DNA from: Arthrobacter citreus
GTDB taxonomy: Bacteria; Actinomycetota; Actinomycetes; Actinomycetales; Micrococcaceae
Length of the DNA: 64,000 bases
Assembly: GCF_009192745.1 (NCBI RefSeq)
Contig: NZ_VTFV01000002.1
Coordinates: 62,001 to 126,000 of the forward strand
Direction: 5' to 3'
The notes beneath the pieces are model-generated. The model had not been told where the DNA came from and did no database searches. It saw only the letters and a program-made list of their open reading frames with translations. The position numbers and the translations under genes are program-made. Of this stretch, positions 1 to 9,395 are shown in pieces (within the stretch, counting starts at the first letter, position 1; the number at the start of each line of letters is the position of its first letter).

Positions 1-943
1 GAAGCTCCACCTTGGCGAGCATTTCCTCTTCCCAGGCCAGCAGCCGCTGGTGTTCCGCGGCGGCTTCCTCGACGGAGGTGTAGGTGAACATCTCCACCTT
101 GTTGAACTGGTGCACGCGGATGATTCCGCGGGTGTCCTTGCCATGGGAACCGGCTTCGCGGCGGTAGCAGGAAGACCAGCCGGCGTAGCGGACGGGCCCC
201 GAGCTGAGGTCCATGATCTCGTCGGCGTGGTAGCCGGCCAGCGGGACCTCGGAGGTTCCGACCAGGTACAGGTCGTCTTCGGCGAGGCGGTAGATCTCGG
301 CGTCGTGTGCGACGTCGAAGCCGGTGCCCTGCATGGTCTCGGGACGGACCAGGGTGGGGGTAATCATCGGGATGAATCCGGCCTTGATGGCCTGGTCCAT
401 GGCCATCTGCAGCAGGGCCAGCTCCAGGCGAGCTCCAACGCCGCGCAGGAAGTAGAACCGGGATCCGGAAACCTTGGCGCCGCGTTCCATATCGATCGCA
501 CCGAGCAGTTCGCCCAGTTCAAGGTGGTCGCGCGGAGTGAAGCCTTCGGCGTCGAAATCACGTGGCTTTCCAACGGTCTTCAGCACGGTGAAGTCGTCCT
601 CGCCGCCGGCGGGAACGCCGTCCTCGACGACGTTGGCGACCCGTCGGACGAGGGCCTCCTGTTCGGCCTGCACTGCGTCGGCTTCGGTGCCGGCAGCCTT
701 GACGGCGGCAGCCAGTTCCTTCACCTCTGCCAGCAGCGCCTGCTTCTCCTCGCCCTTGGCCTGGGCGACGCGCTTGCCGAAGGCATTCTGCTCGGCGCGC
801 AGGGTCTCGTAGCGGGTCCGGGCAACCCGGCGGCGGGCATCCGCGGAAATGATCGCGTCCACCAGCTCCGGCTCGGCCAGCCGGGCGCGCTGGGATGCTC
901 GGAACTTCTCAGGATTTTCTCGCAGCTCATTTACATCGATCAC
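1..943 (-). CDS. serS: Seryl-tRNA synthetase, C-terminal part cut by the window edge
   Basis: Charges tRNA-Ser with serine in the cytoplasm. About 314 codons are visible. The first ~110 residues are the charged coiled-coil tRNA-binding arm (start [18 protein letters not shown]). The class II catalytic core follows, with the [10 protein letters not shown] serine-binding loop and motif 2 around [15 protein letters not shown]. Motif 3 lies beyond the left edge. The start is GTG at 943, which gives the canonical MIDVNEL amino end; no upstream in-frame alternative fits the family. It is divergent from the lipid kinase gene with 66 bases between them. Identification is very secure; only the C-terminus is unseen. 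Confidence 0.97.
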   Translation of the reverse strand, partial: MIDVNELRENPEKFRASQRARLAEPELVDAIISADARRRVARTRYETLRAEQNAFGKRVAQAKGEEKQALLAEVKELAAAVKAAGTEADAVQAEQEALVRRVANVVEDGVPAGGEDDFTVLKTVGKPRDFDAEGFTPRDHLELGELLGAIDMERGAKVSGSRFYFLRGVGARLELALLQMAMDQAIKAGFIPMITPTLVRPETMQGTGFDVAHDAEIYRLAEDDLYLVGTSEVPLAGYHADEIMDLSSGPVRYAGWSSCYRREAGSHGKDTRGIIRVHQFNKVEMFTYTSVEEAAAEHQRLLAWEEEMLAKVEL

Positions 944-1009
944 GTCTCAAGAGTACCGAAAACCGCATCTGGGACCCGCACCCTGCCCGGCGGCTATCCT
1001 GAAACCACC

Positions 1010-2125
1010 ATGCCCGCCGAAATCGCCGTACTCCTGCTCATTGTGGCCACCGCCGTCATCGCCTCGATCGCCACCTGGCAGGTGACCTCGCGGCGGCATC
1101 GCCGGCAGGCGGCTGCCGGCCGGATCACCCGTCCGGTTGCATCGGCAAGCCAGCGGGTGGCGGTGGTGATCAACCCCATCAAGGCCCAGGCCGCGGAAGC
1201 GAAAGCTGCACTCGCGGCCGCATGCGAAATGGCCGGGTGGGAACCGCCGCTGGTTTTCGAGACGACAGTGGACTCCCCCGGCTACCGCCAGGCGCAGGAC
1301 GCGCTGGCGGCGGGGGCCGACGTCGTACTGGCCGCCGGCGGTGACGGTACCGTCCGCGAGGTGGCGCGGGCGCTGGCCCACCAGCGTGCGGCGATGGGAC
1401 TGCTGCCGCTGGGAACCGGCAACCTGCTGGCCCGGAACCTTGGGGTGGCGGTAAATGACCTGCCCGGCAGCATCCAGGCTGCGTTGCACGGCACCGAACG
1501 GCGGATCGACATGGGCCGGCTGGAGCTTGAAAACTCACGCACGGGTGCACGCTCGGCCAGCAACTTCCTGGTCATGGGCGGCATCGGCCTGGATGCTGAA
1601 GTGATCGCCGCAACCCGTGATGACCTGAAGCGCCGGGTGGGCTGGCTGGCCTACAGCGAGGCAGGCATCCGGCTGATGCCTGGGCCGCGGCGGCGGATGC
1701 GGATCCAGCTCGACGACGCCCCCGCCCAGGTGCGCAAGGTCCGCAGCGTACTTTTCGCGAACACCGGGAAGCTGCCTGCCGGAATCGACTTCATTCCATC
1801 AGCCGCCCTGGACGACGGGATGCTGGACATTGTGGTGCTTACTCCCCGCACGGTCCTGGGCTGGATGGCGGTTGCGGGCAAAGTGGTGACCCGGCACCGC
1901 AAGGAGCTCTCCCTGATCGACTACACCAGGGCGCGCAAGGTCACCGTCAGCACCGAGGAGCCGATCATCACCCAGCTCGACGGCGACCTGACCGGCGCAG
2001 CAACGCGGGTGAGCGTAAGCGTGGACCCGCGTTCCCTGCTGGTGCGGGCTCCGGACGCAGAAACCGGTCCCGCCGCCGTGACAGGCGGCTGGACCGGCGG
2101 ATTCAGGCGTTTCGGTGCCGCTTAG
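1010..2125 (+). CDS. Diacylglycerol/lipid kinase family protein (DAGK catalytic domain)
   Basis: 371 residues. Predicted to phosphorylate a lipid alcohol such as diacylglycerol at the inner membrane face. Residues ~4-24 form one hydrophobic anchor, followed by a basic stretch (SRRHRRQ). The DAGK domain has the nucleotide-binding GGDGTVREVA motif and the PLGTGNLLARNLG motif typical of the DAGK/YegS/sphingosine-kinase family. The frame is open far upstream, but that part is the antisense of serS; ATG 1010 is the first start outside serS and begins with the membrane anchor. Exact substrate is unknown. It may feed the phosphatidate/diacylglycerol pool, which is also relevant to the lipid operon at 18.8-23.4 kb. 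Confidence 0.9.
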   Translation: MPAEIAVLLLIVATAVIASIATWQVTSRRHRRQAAAGRITRPVASASQRVAVVINPIKAQAAEAKAALAAACEMAGWEPPLVFETTVDSPGYRQAQDALAAGADVVLAAGGDGTVREVARALAHQRAAMGLLPLGTGNLLARNLGVAVNDLPGSIQAALHGTERRIDMGRLELENSRTGARSASNFLVMGGIGLDAEVIAATRDDLKRRVGWLAYSEAGIRLMPGPRRRMRIQLDDAPAQVRKVRSVLFANTGKLPAGIDFIPSAALDDGMLDIVVLTPRTVLGWMAVAGKVVTRHRKELSLIDYTRARKVTVSTEEPIITQLDGDLTGAATRVSVSVDPRSLLVRAPDAETGPAAVTGGWTGGFRRFGAA

Positions 2126-2153
2126 CCGCTTAGCGGCTTAGCGGCTTCGCCGC
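2123..2153. terminator. Hairpin between convergent genes with a UUCG loop
   Basis: Three near-copies of TTAGC(C/G)GC in tandem end in GCGGCTTCGCCGC (2141-2153), a GC stem closed by the very stable TTCG tetraloop. It sits exactly between the stop of the lipid kinase and the stop of the small acidic gene, so it could serve both. There is no clear T-tract. Confidence 0.55.
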
Positions 2154-2435
2154 TTAGTCCTGCGTGCCTTCTGAGTCGGTGTAGCTGCCTTCGGTTTCCG
2201 CGGCAGAATTCGAGGTCGGCGGCGGCTGCTTGCGCCCGTCGGCGTCGGTGTACTCGCCTTCTTCATGCTTCACGGATGCCGGAGAAGCCTGTTCGCGGAT
2301 GAGCTCCTGCTCTTCGGCGAAGCGGAGGTCGTTCCCCTGGTCGCCAATGTCGCCGCGGTAGTTGTCATCACCGCTGGCCTGCCCGCTGGGCTTGGGGTTG
2401 GTGAGCTGCTCGTCTTCGTTCGGGTACTCGCTCAT
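2154..2435 (-). CDS. Small acidic hydrophilic protein, unknown function
   Basis: 93 residues, MSEYPNEDEQ to SEGTQD, rich in Asp, Glu, Gln, Ser and Gly, with no hydrophobic segment; probably disordered and cytoplasmic. The C-terminal half carries an internal near-repeat: EGEYTDADG and EGSYTDSEG, about 24 residues apart. The ATG at 2435 has a good ribosome site (AAAGGCGG) directly upstream, which favours it over the longer open frame to 2504. A gene rather than a shadow because of codon bias, ribosome site and clean intergenic borders. I do not recognise a family. Confidence 0.75.
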   Translation of the reverse strand: MSEYPNEDEQLTNPKPSGQASGDDNYRGDIGDQGNDLRFAEEQELIREQASPASVKHEEGEYTDADGRKQPPPTSNSAAETEGSYTDSEGTQD

Positions 2436-2525
2436 GGTCCGCCTTTCACATTGATGGCTTCTCCCACCGGCGCCGGGCCGGTGGTCTATAAGCATACTTA
2501 CCATAAACCCGGGCCCTTTCGCGGG

Positions 2526-3500
2526 TTATTCGCTCAGCAGTTCCCGCACGGCCGTCTCGGAGGCGGAGTATCCGGCAACCGGAATGACCTCCCCGTCCAG
2601 GAAACGGTCCACCAGCCGGGGATCAACATAGGACTTCCGCGCCACGGCCGGGGTGTTGCCCAGCCGTTCGGCAACCTCCCGAATAGTCTGCGCCACGGCC
2701 TGCTGCTGTGCCCGCTTGGTTGAGGCCGTCCGTGCAGCCCGGGCAAAGCCCATTGCCGCAGAGACGGTGGCCTGCCAGGTCCGGAAATCCTTGGCACTGA
2801 AATCTCCGTTCGTCACTTCCCGAAGGAAGCCGTTCAACTGGGAGGCGTCAATGCTGTGCCACTGCCCGTCCACACCTACGTAGGCAAGGGCAGTGTCCGG
2901 ATCCGGACGCTCCAGCATTGGCGCGAGCGCCGCCACGAGGTCTTCGTCATCAAGCTCCACATGCCATTCCTGGCCGCTCTTGCCCGGGAAGTCCAGCAGC
3001 AGGCGGGTGTCCCGGACCTGGACGTGCTCCACCCTCAGGGTGGTGGTGCCGTAGGACCCGTTCATTTCCGCATACCTGGATCCACCCACCCGCAGGGCCC
3101 CCGAATCAACGATCCGCAGGGCCGCGGCCAGCGCGCGTTCGGGCCCATTGCCGTCCGAGCGGAGGTATTTGGTGATGATCCGGCGTGCGGACGGCAGCGC
3201 CTGGGCAAATTCGAGCGCGCGGTCGAACTTCTCCCGGTCCTTCATTTGGCGCCACTGCGGATGGTAGATGTACTGCCGCCGCCCCGCCCCGTCCTGGCCG
3301 GTGGCCTGGATGTGGCCATTGGCGTAGGGGCTAATCCAGACGTCCTGCCACGCAGGCGGAATGGCAAGGGCGCGGATCCGGCGCAGTTCCACCGGGTCCT
3401 TCAGGACCTCGCCCCGCAGGCCGCGGTAGCTGAACCCCTTGCCCCACCGCAGGCGGGTGTAGCCGGGATGTTCGCAGTTGCTGCGGCGCAGGCGTGGCAT
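2526..3500 (-). CDS. DNA topoisomerase IB (poxvirus-like)
   Basis: 324 residues. Relaxes supercoils by nicking one strand through a 3'-phosphotyrosine bond. Visible family features are the N-terminal domain (WGKGFSYRG), LRVGGSRYAEMNGSYG with the catalytic Arg, DFPGKSGQ with the catalytic Lys, SAKDFRTW with the second Arg, and LGNTPAVARKSYVDP with the nucleophile Tyr291. Length fits bacterial type IB enzymes. The ATG follows the pheA stop by one base, so it is the third gene of a tight rhodanese-pheA-topoisomerase operon. This is a secondary relaxing enzyme, not the essential type IA topoisomerase. Confidence 0.93.
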   Translation of the reverse strand: MPRLRRSNCEHPGYTRLRWGKGFSYRGLRGEVLKDPVELRRIRALAIPPAWQDVWISPYANGHIQATGQDGAGRRQYIYHPQWRQMKDREKFDRALEFAQALPSARRIITKYLRSDGNGPERALAAALRIVDSGALRVGGSRYAEMNGSYGTTTLRVEHVQVRDTRLLLDFPGKSGQEWHVELDDEDLVAALAPMLERPDPDTALAYVGVDGQWHSIDASQLNGFLREVTNGDFSAKDFRTWQATVSAAMGFARAARTASTKRAQQQAVAQTIREVAERLGNTPAVARKSYVDPRLVDRFLDGEVIPVAGYSASETAVRELLSE

Positions 3501-3501
3501 G

Positions 3502-4464
3502 TCAGCCGTTAATCAGGGATTCGAGCCACTGGTCCGCTGCCTCGAAGGCGGAGTCGGAGGTGTGCGGCAGGACATGCGCGCGGCGGTGGTCCGCACGCGG
3601 GTAGGAGCCCAGGAACCTCAGCTCCGGCGACACCCGGTGCAAGCCCTTGAGCGCATCCGCCACCCGGGCGTCGGAGACATGCCCGTCGGCGTCGATGCTG
3701 AAGAAGTAGTCCCCCAGGAAGGCTCCGGTGGGCCGCGACTCGATCCGGCTGAGGTTCACTCCCCGGGTGGAGAACTGGTCCAGGATCTCCATCAGGGCAC
3801 CCGGGCGGTCCTCGGGCAGCGGAATCACCACAGTGGTCTTGTCCGCGCCGGTGGGTTCCGGCAGCAGCCCGGGGAGGCTGATCAGGATAAACCGGGTCAC
3901 GGCGTCGGAAATGTCCCCAATGTCCCGGGCAGCCACGTTCAGGCCCAGCCGCGAGGCAACCAGCGGGGCGCAGATAGCGGCGTCGAATCCGGAAGAATCA
4001 TCCTGCAGCCCGACGGCGGCGGCGGCTGTTGACGAAGCCGGAATATATTCCGCTTTGGGAATATTCGTTTCGGCCCAGTTGCGGCACTGGGCCCAGGCGT
4101 GGCTGTGGGTTGAGACCCTGCGAACGTCTTCGAGTTCAATGCCGGGCCGCACCGCCAGCACGAAGGTGATGGGCACCAGGATCTCTCGAAGGATCCGCAG
4201 CGGCTGCCCAATGGAAATGGCGTCCAGCGTTGCGCTGACACCGCCTTCCACGGAATTCTCGATCGGCACCACCGCGGCGTTGGCGTGCCCCGAACGGACC
4301 ATCTCCAGCGCGGACGTGACGCTGGTGGACGGGATCCTTACCGCGTCGGCGGCACCGGGGACCTGCAGCAGGGCCGCTTCGGTGAAGGTCCCCTCGGGCC
4401 CCAGATATGTGTAGACCATGGTTCCCGGGAGCTTGGGCTGCCCGGCGGTGCCCGCAGGACTCAT
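3502..4464 (-). CDS. pheA: Prephenate dehydratase
   Basis: 320 residues. Converts prephenate to phenylpyruvate in phenylalanine synthesis. The dehydratase domain starts with YTYLGPEGTFTEAALL and contains the TRF catalytic motif (AVTRFILIS). The C-terminal ACT domain carries the GALMEIL and ESRP motifs that bind phenylalanine for feedback inhibition. No chorismate mutase domain is fused. ATG 4464 overlaps the rhodanese stop as ATGA, arguing for translational coupling; an internal ATG at 4419 (MVYTYLGP) is the alternative start. The topoisomerase IB gene begins one base after its stop. Confidence 0.95.
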   Translation of the reverse strand: MSPAGTAGQPKLPGTMVYTYLGPEGTFTEAALLQVPGAADAVRIPSTSVTSALEMVRSGHANAAVVPIENSVEGGVSATLDAISIGQPLRILREILVPITFVLAVRPGIELEDVRRVSTHSHAWAQCRNWAETNIPKAEYIPASSTAAAAVGLQDDSSGFDAAICAPLVASRLGLNVAARDIGDISDAVTRFILISLPGLLPEPTGADKTTVVIPLPEDRPGALMEILDQFSTRGVNLSRIESRPTGAFLGDYFFSIDADGHVSDARVADALKGLHRVSPELRFLGSYPRADHRRAHVLPHTSDSAFEAADQWLESLING

Positions 4465-4787
4465 ACGACGGTCGGTTCCTGACCGTTTTCGGAAACCATT
4501 TCCTTGCCCGCTTCGAGCCAGGCACCCATTCCGCCGGTGACGTTGACCGCAGAGTAGCCGTGGGATTCGAGCCACTGCGTTGCACGTGCGCTCCTCCCGC
4601 CGGAACGGCAGATCACAGCGAGGTCCTGGTCCGGATCAAGGTCATCGAGGCGGTCGGGGAGCTGGTCCAGGGGAATGTGCACGGCGTTCGGAATGTGCCC
4701 TGCTTCCCACTCGTAGTCTTCGCGGACATCCAGGACCCGGGCACCTTCGCCAATCGCGTCCACAGATACGTTTTCCATCTCGCTCAC
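4461..4787 (-). CDS. Single-domain rhodanese-like protein
   Basis: 108 residues, one rhodanese domain. The persulfide-forming Cys60 lies in the loop CRSGGRSARA and is preceded by the typical LDVRE and GHIPNAVHIPL motifs. Such proteins carry sulfane sulfur for various acceptors; the acceptor here is unknown. It is first in the operon with pheA (ATGA overlap at 4461-4464) and topoisomerase IB, an association with no obvious metabolic logic. It is divergent from the amidase with a 137-base intergenic region. Family identification is solid, substrate role is not. Confidence 0.9.
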   Translation of the reverse strand: MSEMENVSVDAIGEGARVLDVREDYEWEAGHIPNAVHIPLDQLPDRLDDLDPDQDLAVICRSGGRSARATQWLESHGYSAVNVTGGMGAWLEAGKEMVSENGQEPTVV

Positions 4788-4862
4788 ACTTCCTCGCAGT
4801 CTCTCTTACCGGGGTCTGACAAGGCACAGAACCAACCCGCTGCGGGGGCGCCCGTGCTGTTT

Positions 4863-4882
4863 ATCCCAGCCTATAGTGGGAT
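4863..4882 (+). promoter_or_regulatory. Possible amidase promoter and dyad
   Basis: A -10-like TATAGT (4872-4877) sits within an inverted repeat ATCCCA / TGGGAT (4863-4868 and 4877-4882), about 45 bases before the amidase start in the divergent rhodanese/amidase gap. No convincing -35 is visible. Inference only. Confidence 0.35.
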
Positions 4883-4924
4883 GCACCGCCAGAGAACAAA
4901 GCCCCCCGCGCACCGGAGGTAACA

Positions 4925-6352
4925 ATGCCCAATGGTCCAGCCGCCCCGTCCCGGTCAGGGACGCCTTCCGGGGAGGGGATCGGTTCGCTCAGCGCCCTCG
5001 CGCTGCGCGATGCCCTGGCCTGCGGCGACGTTTCCGCCCGGGAAGCCACGGAATACTTCCTGGGGCGTATCGAGGCCTTGAATCCGGACTTGGGATCCTT
5101 CATCACCGTCACCGCGGACACAGCGCTGGCTGAGGCACGGCGGGCCGACGACGCAATGGCCGCCGGGCGCCCGCTGGGAATCCTGCACGGCATGCCGCTG
5201 GCACACAAGGACCTCACCGACGTCGCCGGCGTTCCCACAACCATGGGCAGTGCCGCCGTTCCCCCGGTTCCAGCTGGTGCAGACGGCCCCCTGCCTGCCG
5301 TGCTGCGGGCGGCGGGTGCGATCAACTTGGGCAAGACGCAGGTGCCGGAGTTTGGCCTCAGCAGTTACAGCGAGAACCTCGTGGCACCCCCGGCCCGGAA
5401 TCCCCTGAACCCGGCGCTCAGCCCGGGCGGCTCCTCCGGTGGCAGCGCAGCCGCAGTTGCAGCAGGCATGCTGCCTTTCGCTCCCGGTACCGACGGCGGC
5501 GGTTCAGTGCGCATCCCGGCGGCCGCCACCGGGCTGGTAGGCCTGAAGCCAAACCGCGGCAGGGTGCCTTCCGGCGGGGGCCAGCGGGATCTGGGCCAGT
5601 TCGTGGTTGCCGGGCCGCTGGCACGAACGGCTGCCGACGCTGCTCTCCTGCTCGATGCGATGACTGCTGAACCGAACTACCACGCCACCAGCGCACCACC
5701 GGCATCCGGCTCATTCCTTGAGGCGGCACTGCGGGCCGAGGGGAGGTTCCGCATAGGCGTCAGCACCCGCTCCCCCTTCGAATCACGCCTGGACATTGAA
5801 CTGGGGCCGGAGGCGCTGCTGGGCCTGGAAGCCGGAGTCCTGGCCCTGACCGGAGCAGGACACGAGGTCTCCGAAGCCGACGTGCACTACGACGAGCGTT
5901 ACCCCGACGCTTTCGAACTGGTGTGGACCGCGCCGCTGGCCAACATCCCGCTGCCCCCGGAGGGCGAGCAGAAGCTGACCCCGCTGACGGCTGCCATGCG
6001 CCGCCGCGCGCTCCAGCGCTCCGCCGCGGACCTGGCCGGCGCCGTCGAGGTGCTGCGCGGCTTTGAAGAGGAGACCATCTCCCAGTTCTCCGCCTGGGAC
6101 ATGGTCCTCACCCCGACGGTGGCGATGACTCCCCGGCCGATCGGCTGGTACTGGACCGGGGACGCCGCGGATGACTATGCCCTGCAATGCCGCTACTCGC
6201 CGTTCACCTCAATGGTGAACGTATGCGGCCTCCCCGCCGTCACCATCCCGGCCTATGTGACCGCCGATGGCCTGTCCATGGGCGTGCAGCTGATCGGGCG
6301 CCCGGGTGCGGAGGCTGACCTGTTAGCGGTGGCTGCCCAGTTGGGTCTCTAA
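4925..6352 (+). CDS. Amidase-signature family hydrolase
   Basis: 475 residues. Hydrolyses a C-N amide bond through the Ser-cisSer-Lys triad. Visible are Lys95 (PLAHKDLTD), the glycine/serine motif PGGSSGGSAAA with the cis-Ser at 170, and nucleophile Ser194 in TDGGGSVRIPA; the 24-residue spacing between the serines matches characterised members. No signal peptide, so cytoplasmic. ATG 4925 is preceded by GGAGGT at the right distance. The C-terminal PAYVTADGLSMGVQLIGRPG block is typical. It is not linked to gatB/gatC, so it is a stand-alone amidase rather than GatA. Substrate unknown. Confidence 0.92.
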   Translation: MPNGPAAPSRSGTPSGEGIGSLSALALRDALACGDVSAREATEYFLGRIEALNPDLGSFITVTADTALAEARRADDAMAAGRPLGILHGMPLAHKDLTDVAGVPTTMGSAAVPPVPAGADGPLPAVLRAAGAINLGKTQVPEFGLSSYSENLVAPPARNPLNPALSPGGSSGGSAAAVAAGMLPFAPGTDGGGSVRIPAAATGLVGLKPNRGRVPSGGGQRDLGQFVVAGPLARTAADAALLLDAMTAEPNYHATSAPPASGSFLEAALRAEGRFRIGVSTRSPFESRLDIELGPEALLGLEAGVLALTGAGHEVSEADVHYDERYPDAFELVWTAPLANIPLPPEGEQKLTPLTAAMRRRALQRSAADLAGAVEVLRGFEEETISQFSAWDMVLTPTVAMTPRPIGWYWTGDAADDYALQCRYSPFTSMVNVCGLPAVTIPAYVTADGLSMGVQLIGRPGAEADLLAVAAQLGL

Positions 6353-6382
6353 TAACAGGCAGAGCCTTAACGGGGAGCCTTT

Positions 6383-6504
6383 TTGTCCAGCATGTGGACA
6401 AATGTGCCGTTTTAACGGTGATGCTGGCCACATAGCCTTGCATGAAAGCGGGTAAAACACCTTGATTTCCGCTTTTGGCGTTGAATCCGTCACAGCGGTG
6501 TTTT
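6383..6504 (+). promoter_or_regulatory. Structured region before the peptide transporter
   Basis: The 166-base gap upstream of the POT gene contains a 7-bp hairpin TTGTCCA/TGGACAA (6383-6401), a short CCGTT/AACGG hairpin (6407-6418), and a long-range pair AAAACACC (6454-6461) with GGTGTTTT (6497-6504). The last pair ends only 14 bases before the start codon, where no good ribosome site is evident. Could be an attenuator or simply fold by chance. Confidence 0.3.
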
Positions 6505-6518
6505 GGGACTATTAAACG

Positions 6519-7991
<1,473 letters not shown>

Positions 7992-8013
7992 CCCGTTCTT
8001 TCACTTCGCCTAG

Positions 8014-8052
8014 CAAAAAGTGCCCGTTTGGATTCCAAATGGGCACTTTTTG
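8014..8052 (+). terminator. Intrinsic terminator after the peptide transporter
   Basis: An 18-bp stem (CAAAAAGTGCCCGTTTGG at 8014-8031 pairing with 8035-8052, one G-T pair) with a 3-base loop ends in a run of T. The left arm starts with A5, so it can work in both directions. Confidence 0.9.
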
Positions 8053-8188
8053 CGTATCGACTGCTTGCCGAACCACGCCCCAGCGTGTGGACACTCTGGG
8101 GATTTTGAACCCGCAGTGTCGATCATTTGTCCGGCTGCCCCGCGCTCTGGCATGCATCTGTCTCCACGTCGTGCGACACATTAGACAT

Positions 8189-8212
8189 TGTGACTGCCCT
8201 CACAGTTAGTAT
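8189..8212 (+). promoter_or_regulatory. Perfect CRP/GlxR-type site next to a -10 element
   Basis: TGTGA-CTGCCC-TCACA (8189-8204) is an exact match to the TGTGA-N6-TCACA consensus of CRP/GlxR-type regulators. It is followed after two bases by TAGTAT (8207-8212), a good -10 element, giving a predicted start near 8219. A site at this position covers the -35 region, so repression is the simpler expectation. It drives the ABC operon starting at 8360. Confidence 0.6.
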
Positions 8213-8225
8213 CGTTCAATCAGCC

Positions 8226-8339
8226 GGTGCTGAACTGCACCCGTTTGCCGGGCTCCGATCAACGACGTCGGGCCGGGGACCGGATGCCAGCGTCCGGCAC
8301 AACGACACCCTGCCCGGCCGGCGCCGTCCGCCCCCGGGC
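8226..8339 (+). promoter_or_regulatory. Hairpin-rich untranslated leader of the ABC operon
   Basis: Between the predicted start (~8219) and the ATG at 8360 lie three GC-rich stems: GGTGC/GCACC (8226-8241), CCGGA/TCCGG (8280-8297) and GCCCGG/CCGGGC (8312-8339). The last ends just before the ribosome site AAAGGG. No T-box, SAM or other known riboswitch core was recognised. The rest of the gene-free stretch 8053-8188 shows no other structure I can name. Confidence 0.35.
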
Positions 8340-8359
8340 AGCGCACTGAAAGGGCAACG

Positions 8360-9349
8360 ATGAAGCGTTCAAAGACAGGGGCACTGGGGGCCCTGCTGCT
8401 GGGTGCATCCCTCGCGGCGACCGGCTGCGGCTCGGATTCCGCCGCAAGCGGCGATTCGGACATGGTGAGGATCGGCATCACCCAGATCGTGGAGCACGAT
8501 GCCCTGACCTCCGCCAAGGAAGGATTCAAGCGGGCGCTGGCCGAGAACGGCTACACCGAAGGCGAGAACATCTCCTACGACGAGCAGAATGCAGCCGGGG
8601 AGCAGGCCACTGCCACCTCCATCGCCTCAAAGTTCGCCTCTGACGACCTGGACCTGGTGCTGGCGATCGCGACGCCGACGGCACAGGCCGCTGCCCAGGC
8701 CATCACCGACATTCCGATCCTCATCACGGCTGTTACCGAACCGGAAGAAGCCGGGCTCGTCGATTCCTGGGACGCACCGGGCGCCAACCTCACCGGCACG
8801 AGCGACCTCAATCCTGTTGCAGACCAGCTGGCACTGATCAAGGAACTGGCGCCGGACGCCAAGACGGTGGGAATCGTCTACAGCTCCGGTGAAGTGAACT
8901 CCGAAGTGCAGATCGAACTGGCCCAGGAAGCGGCAAAGGATCTTGGCCTCGAACTGAAGCTCGCCGCAGTGAGCAACACCGCTGAGGTGCAGCAGGCTGC
9001 CGAGTCCCTGGACGTGGATGCCTTCTACATCCCCACGGACAACAACGTTGTGGCTGCCCTGGACTCCGTCGTCCAGATTGCGGAAACCAAACAGATCCCG
9101 CTGGTCACCGGTGACGCCGGTGCCGTCGAAGCCGGCGGCCTTGCCACCTGGGGCATCGACTACGAAGCGCTCGGTTACCAGACCGGCCTGATGGCCATCA
9201 AGATCCTGGAAGAGGACGCCGACCCGGCCACCATGCCCATCGAAACCCTGGATGAAGTGCAGCTTGTGGTCAACAAGACCGCCGCCGCCAACATGGGCAT
9301 CGAGATTCCCGCGTCGATGCTCGAAAAGGCCGACAAGGTCATCGAGTAA
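8360..9349 (+). CDS. ABC transporter substrate-binding lipoprotein (TrpX/ABC_sub_bind type)
   Basis: 329 residues. A lipoprotein signal with cysteine at position 23 (LAATGC) anchors it outside the membrane. The mature part is a two-lobed periplasmic-binding fold with the family features VRIGITQIVEHDALTSAKEGF, an alternating KTVGIVYSSGEVNSE lobe motif and DAFYIPTDNNV. Homologues are the solute receptors of TrpXYZ-like importers; some are linked to tryptophan or other small ligands, so the ligand here is not determined. First gene of the operon, with ribosome site AAAGGG and downstream permease and ATPase genes. Confidence 0.9.
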   Translation: MKRSKTGALGALLLGASLAATGCGSDSAASGDSDMVRIGITQIVEHDALTSAKEGFKRALAENGYTEGENISYDEQNAAGEQATATSIASKFASDDLDLVLAIATPTAQAAAQAITDIPILITAVTEPEEAGLVDSWDAPGANLTGTSDLNPVADQLALIKELAPDAKTVGIVYSSGEVNSEVQIELAQEAAKDLGLELKLAAVSNTAEVQQAAESLDVDAFYIPTDNNVVAALDSVVQIAETKQIPLVTGDAGAVEAGGLATWGIDYEALGYQTGLMAIKILEEDADPATMPIETLDEVQLVVNKTAAANMGIEIPASMLEKADKVIE

Positions 9350-9395
9350 TCCTCGAAGCTGCCTTTCCCACCCTGCTGTAAGGAACAGAACTTCC

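Noticed and set aside
50-1009. Upstream open extension of the lipid kinase frame
   Set aside because: This region is the reverse complement of serS, whose protein is clearly recognisable; the kinase begins at 1010 with its membrane anchor.
2123-2153. TTAGCGGC tandem copies as a mobile repeat or CRISPR-like element
   Set aside because: Only three short adjacent copies that fold as one hairpin between convergent stops; a terminator is simpler.
8053-8359. Small open frames and a possible T-box or riboswitch in the gap before the ABC operon
   Set aside because: The frames have no ribosome sites or coding bias, and no T-box sequence or known riboswitch core could be found; only simple hairpins remain.
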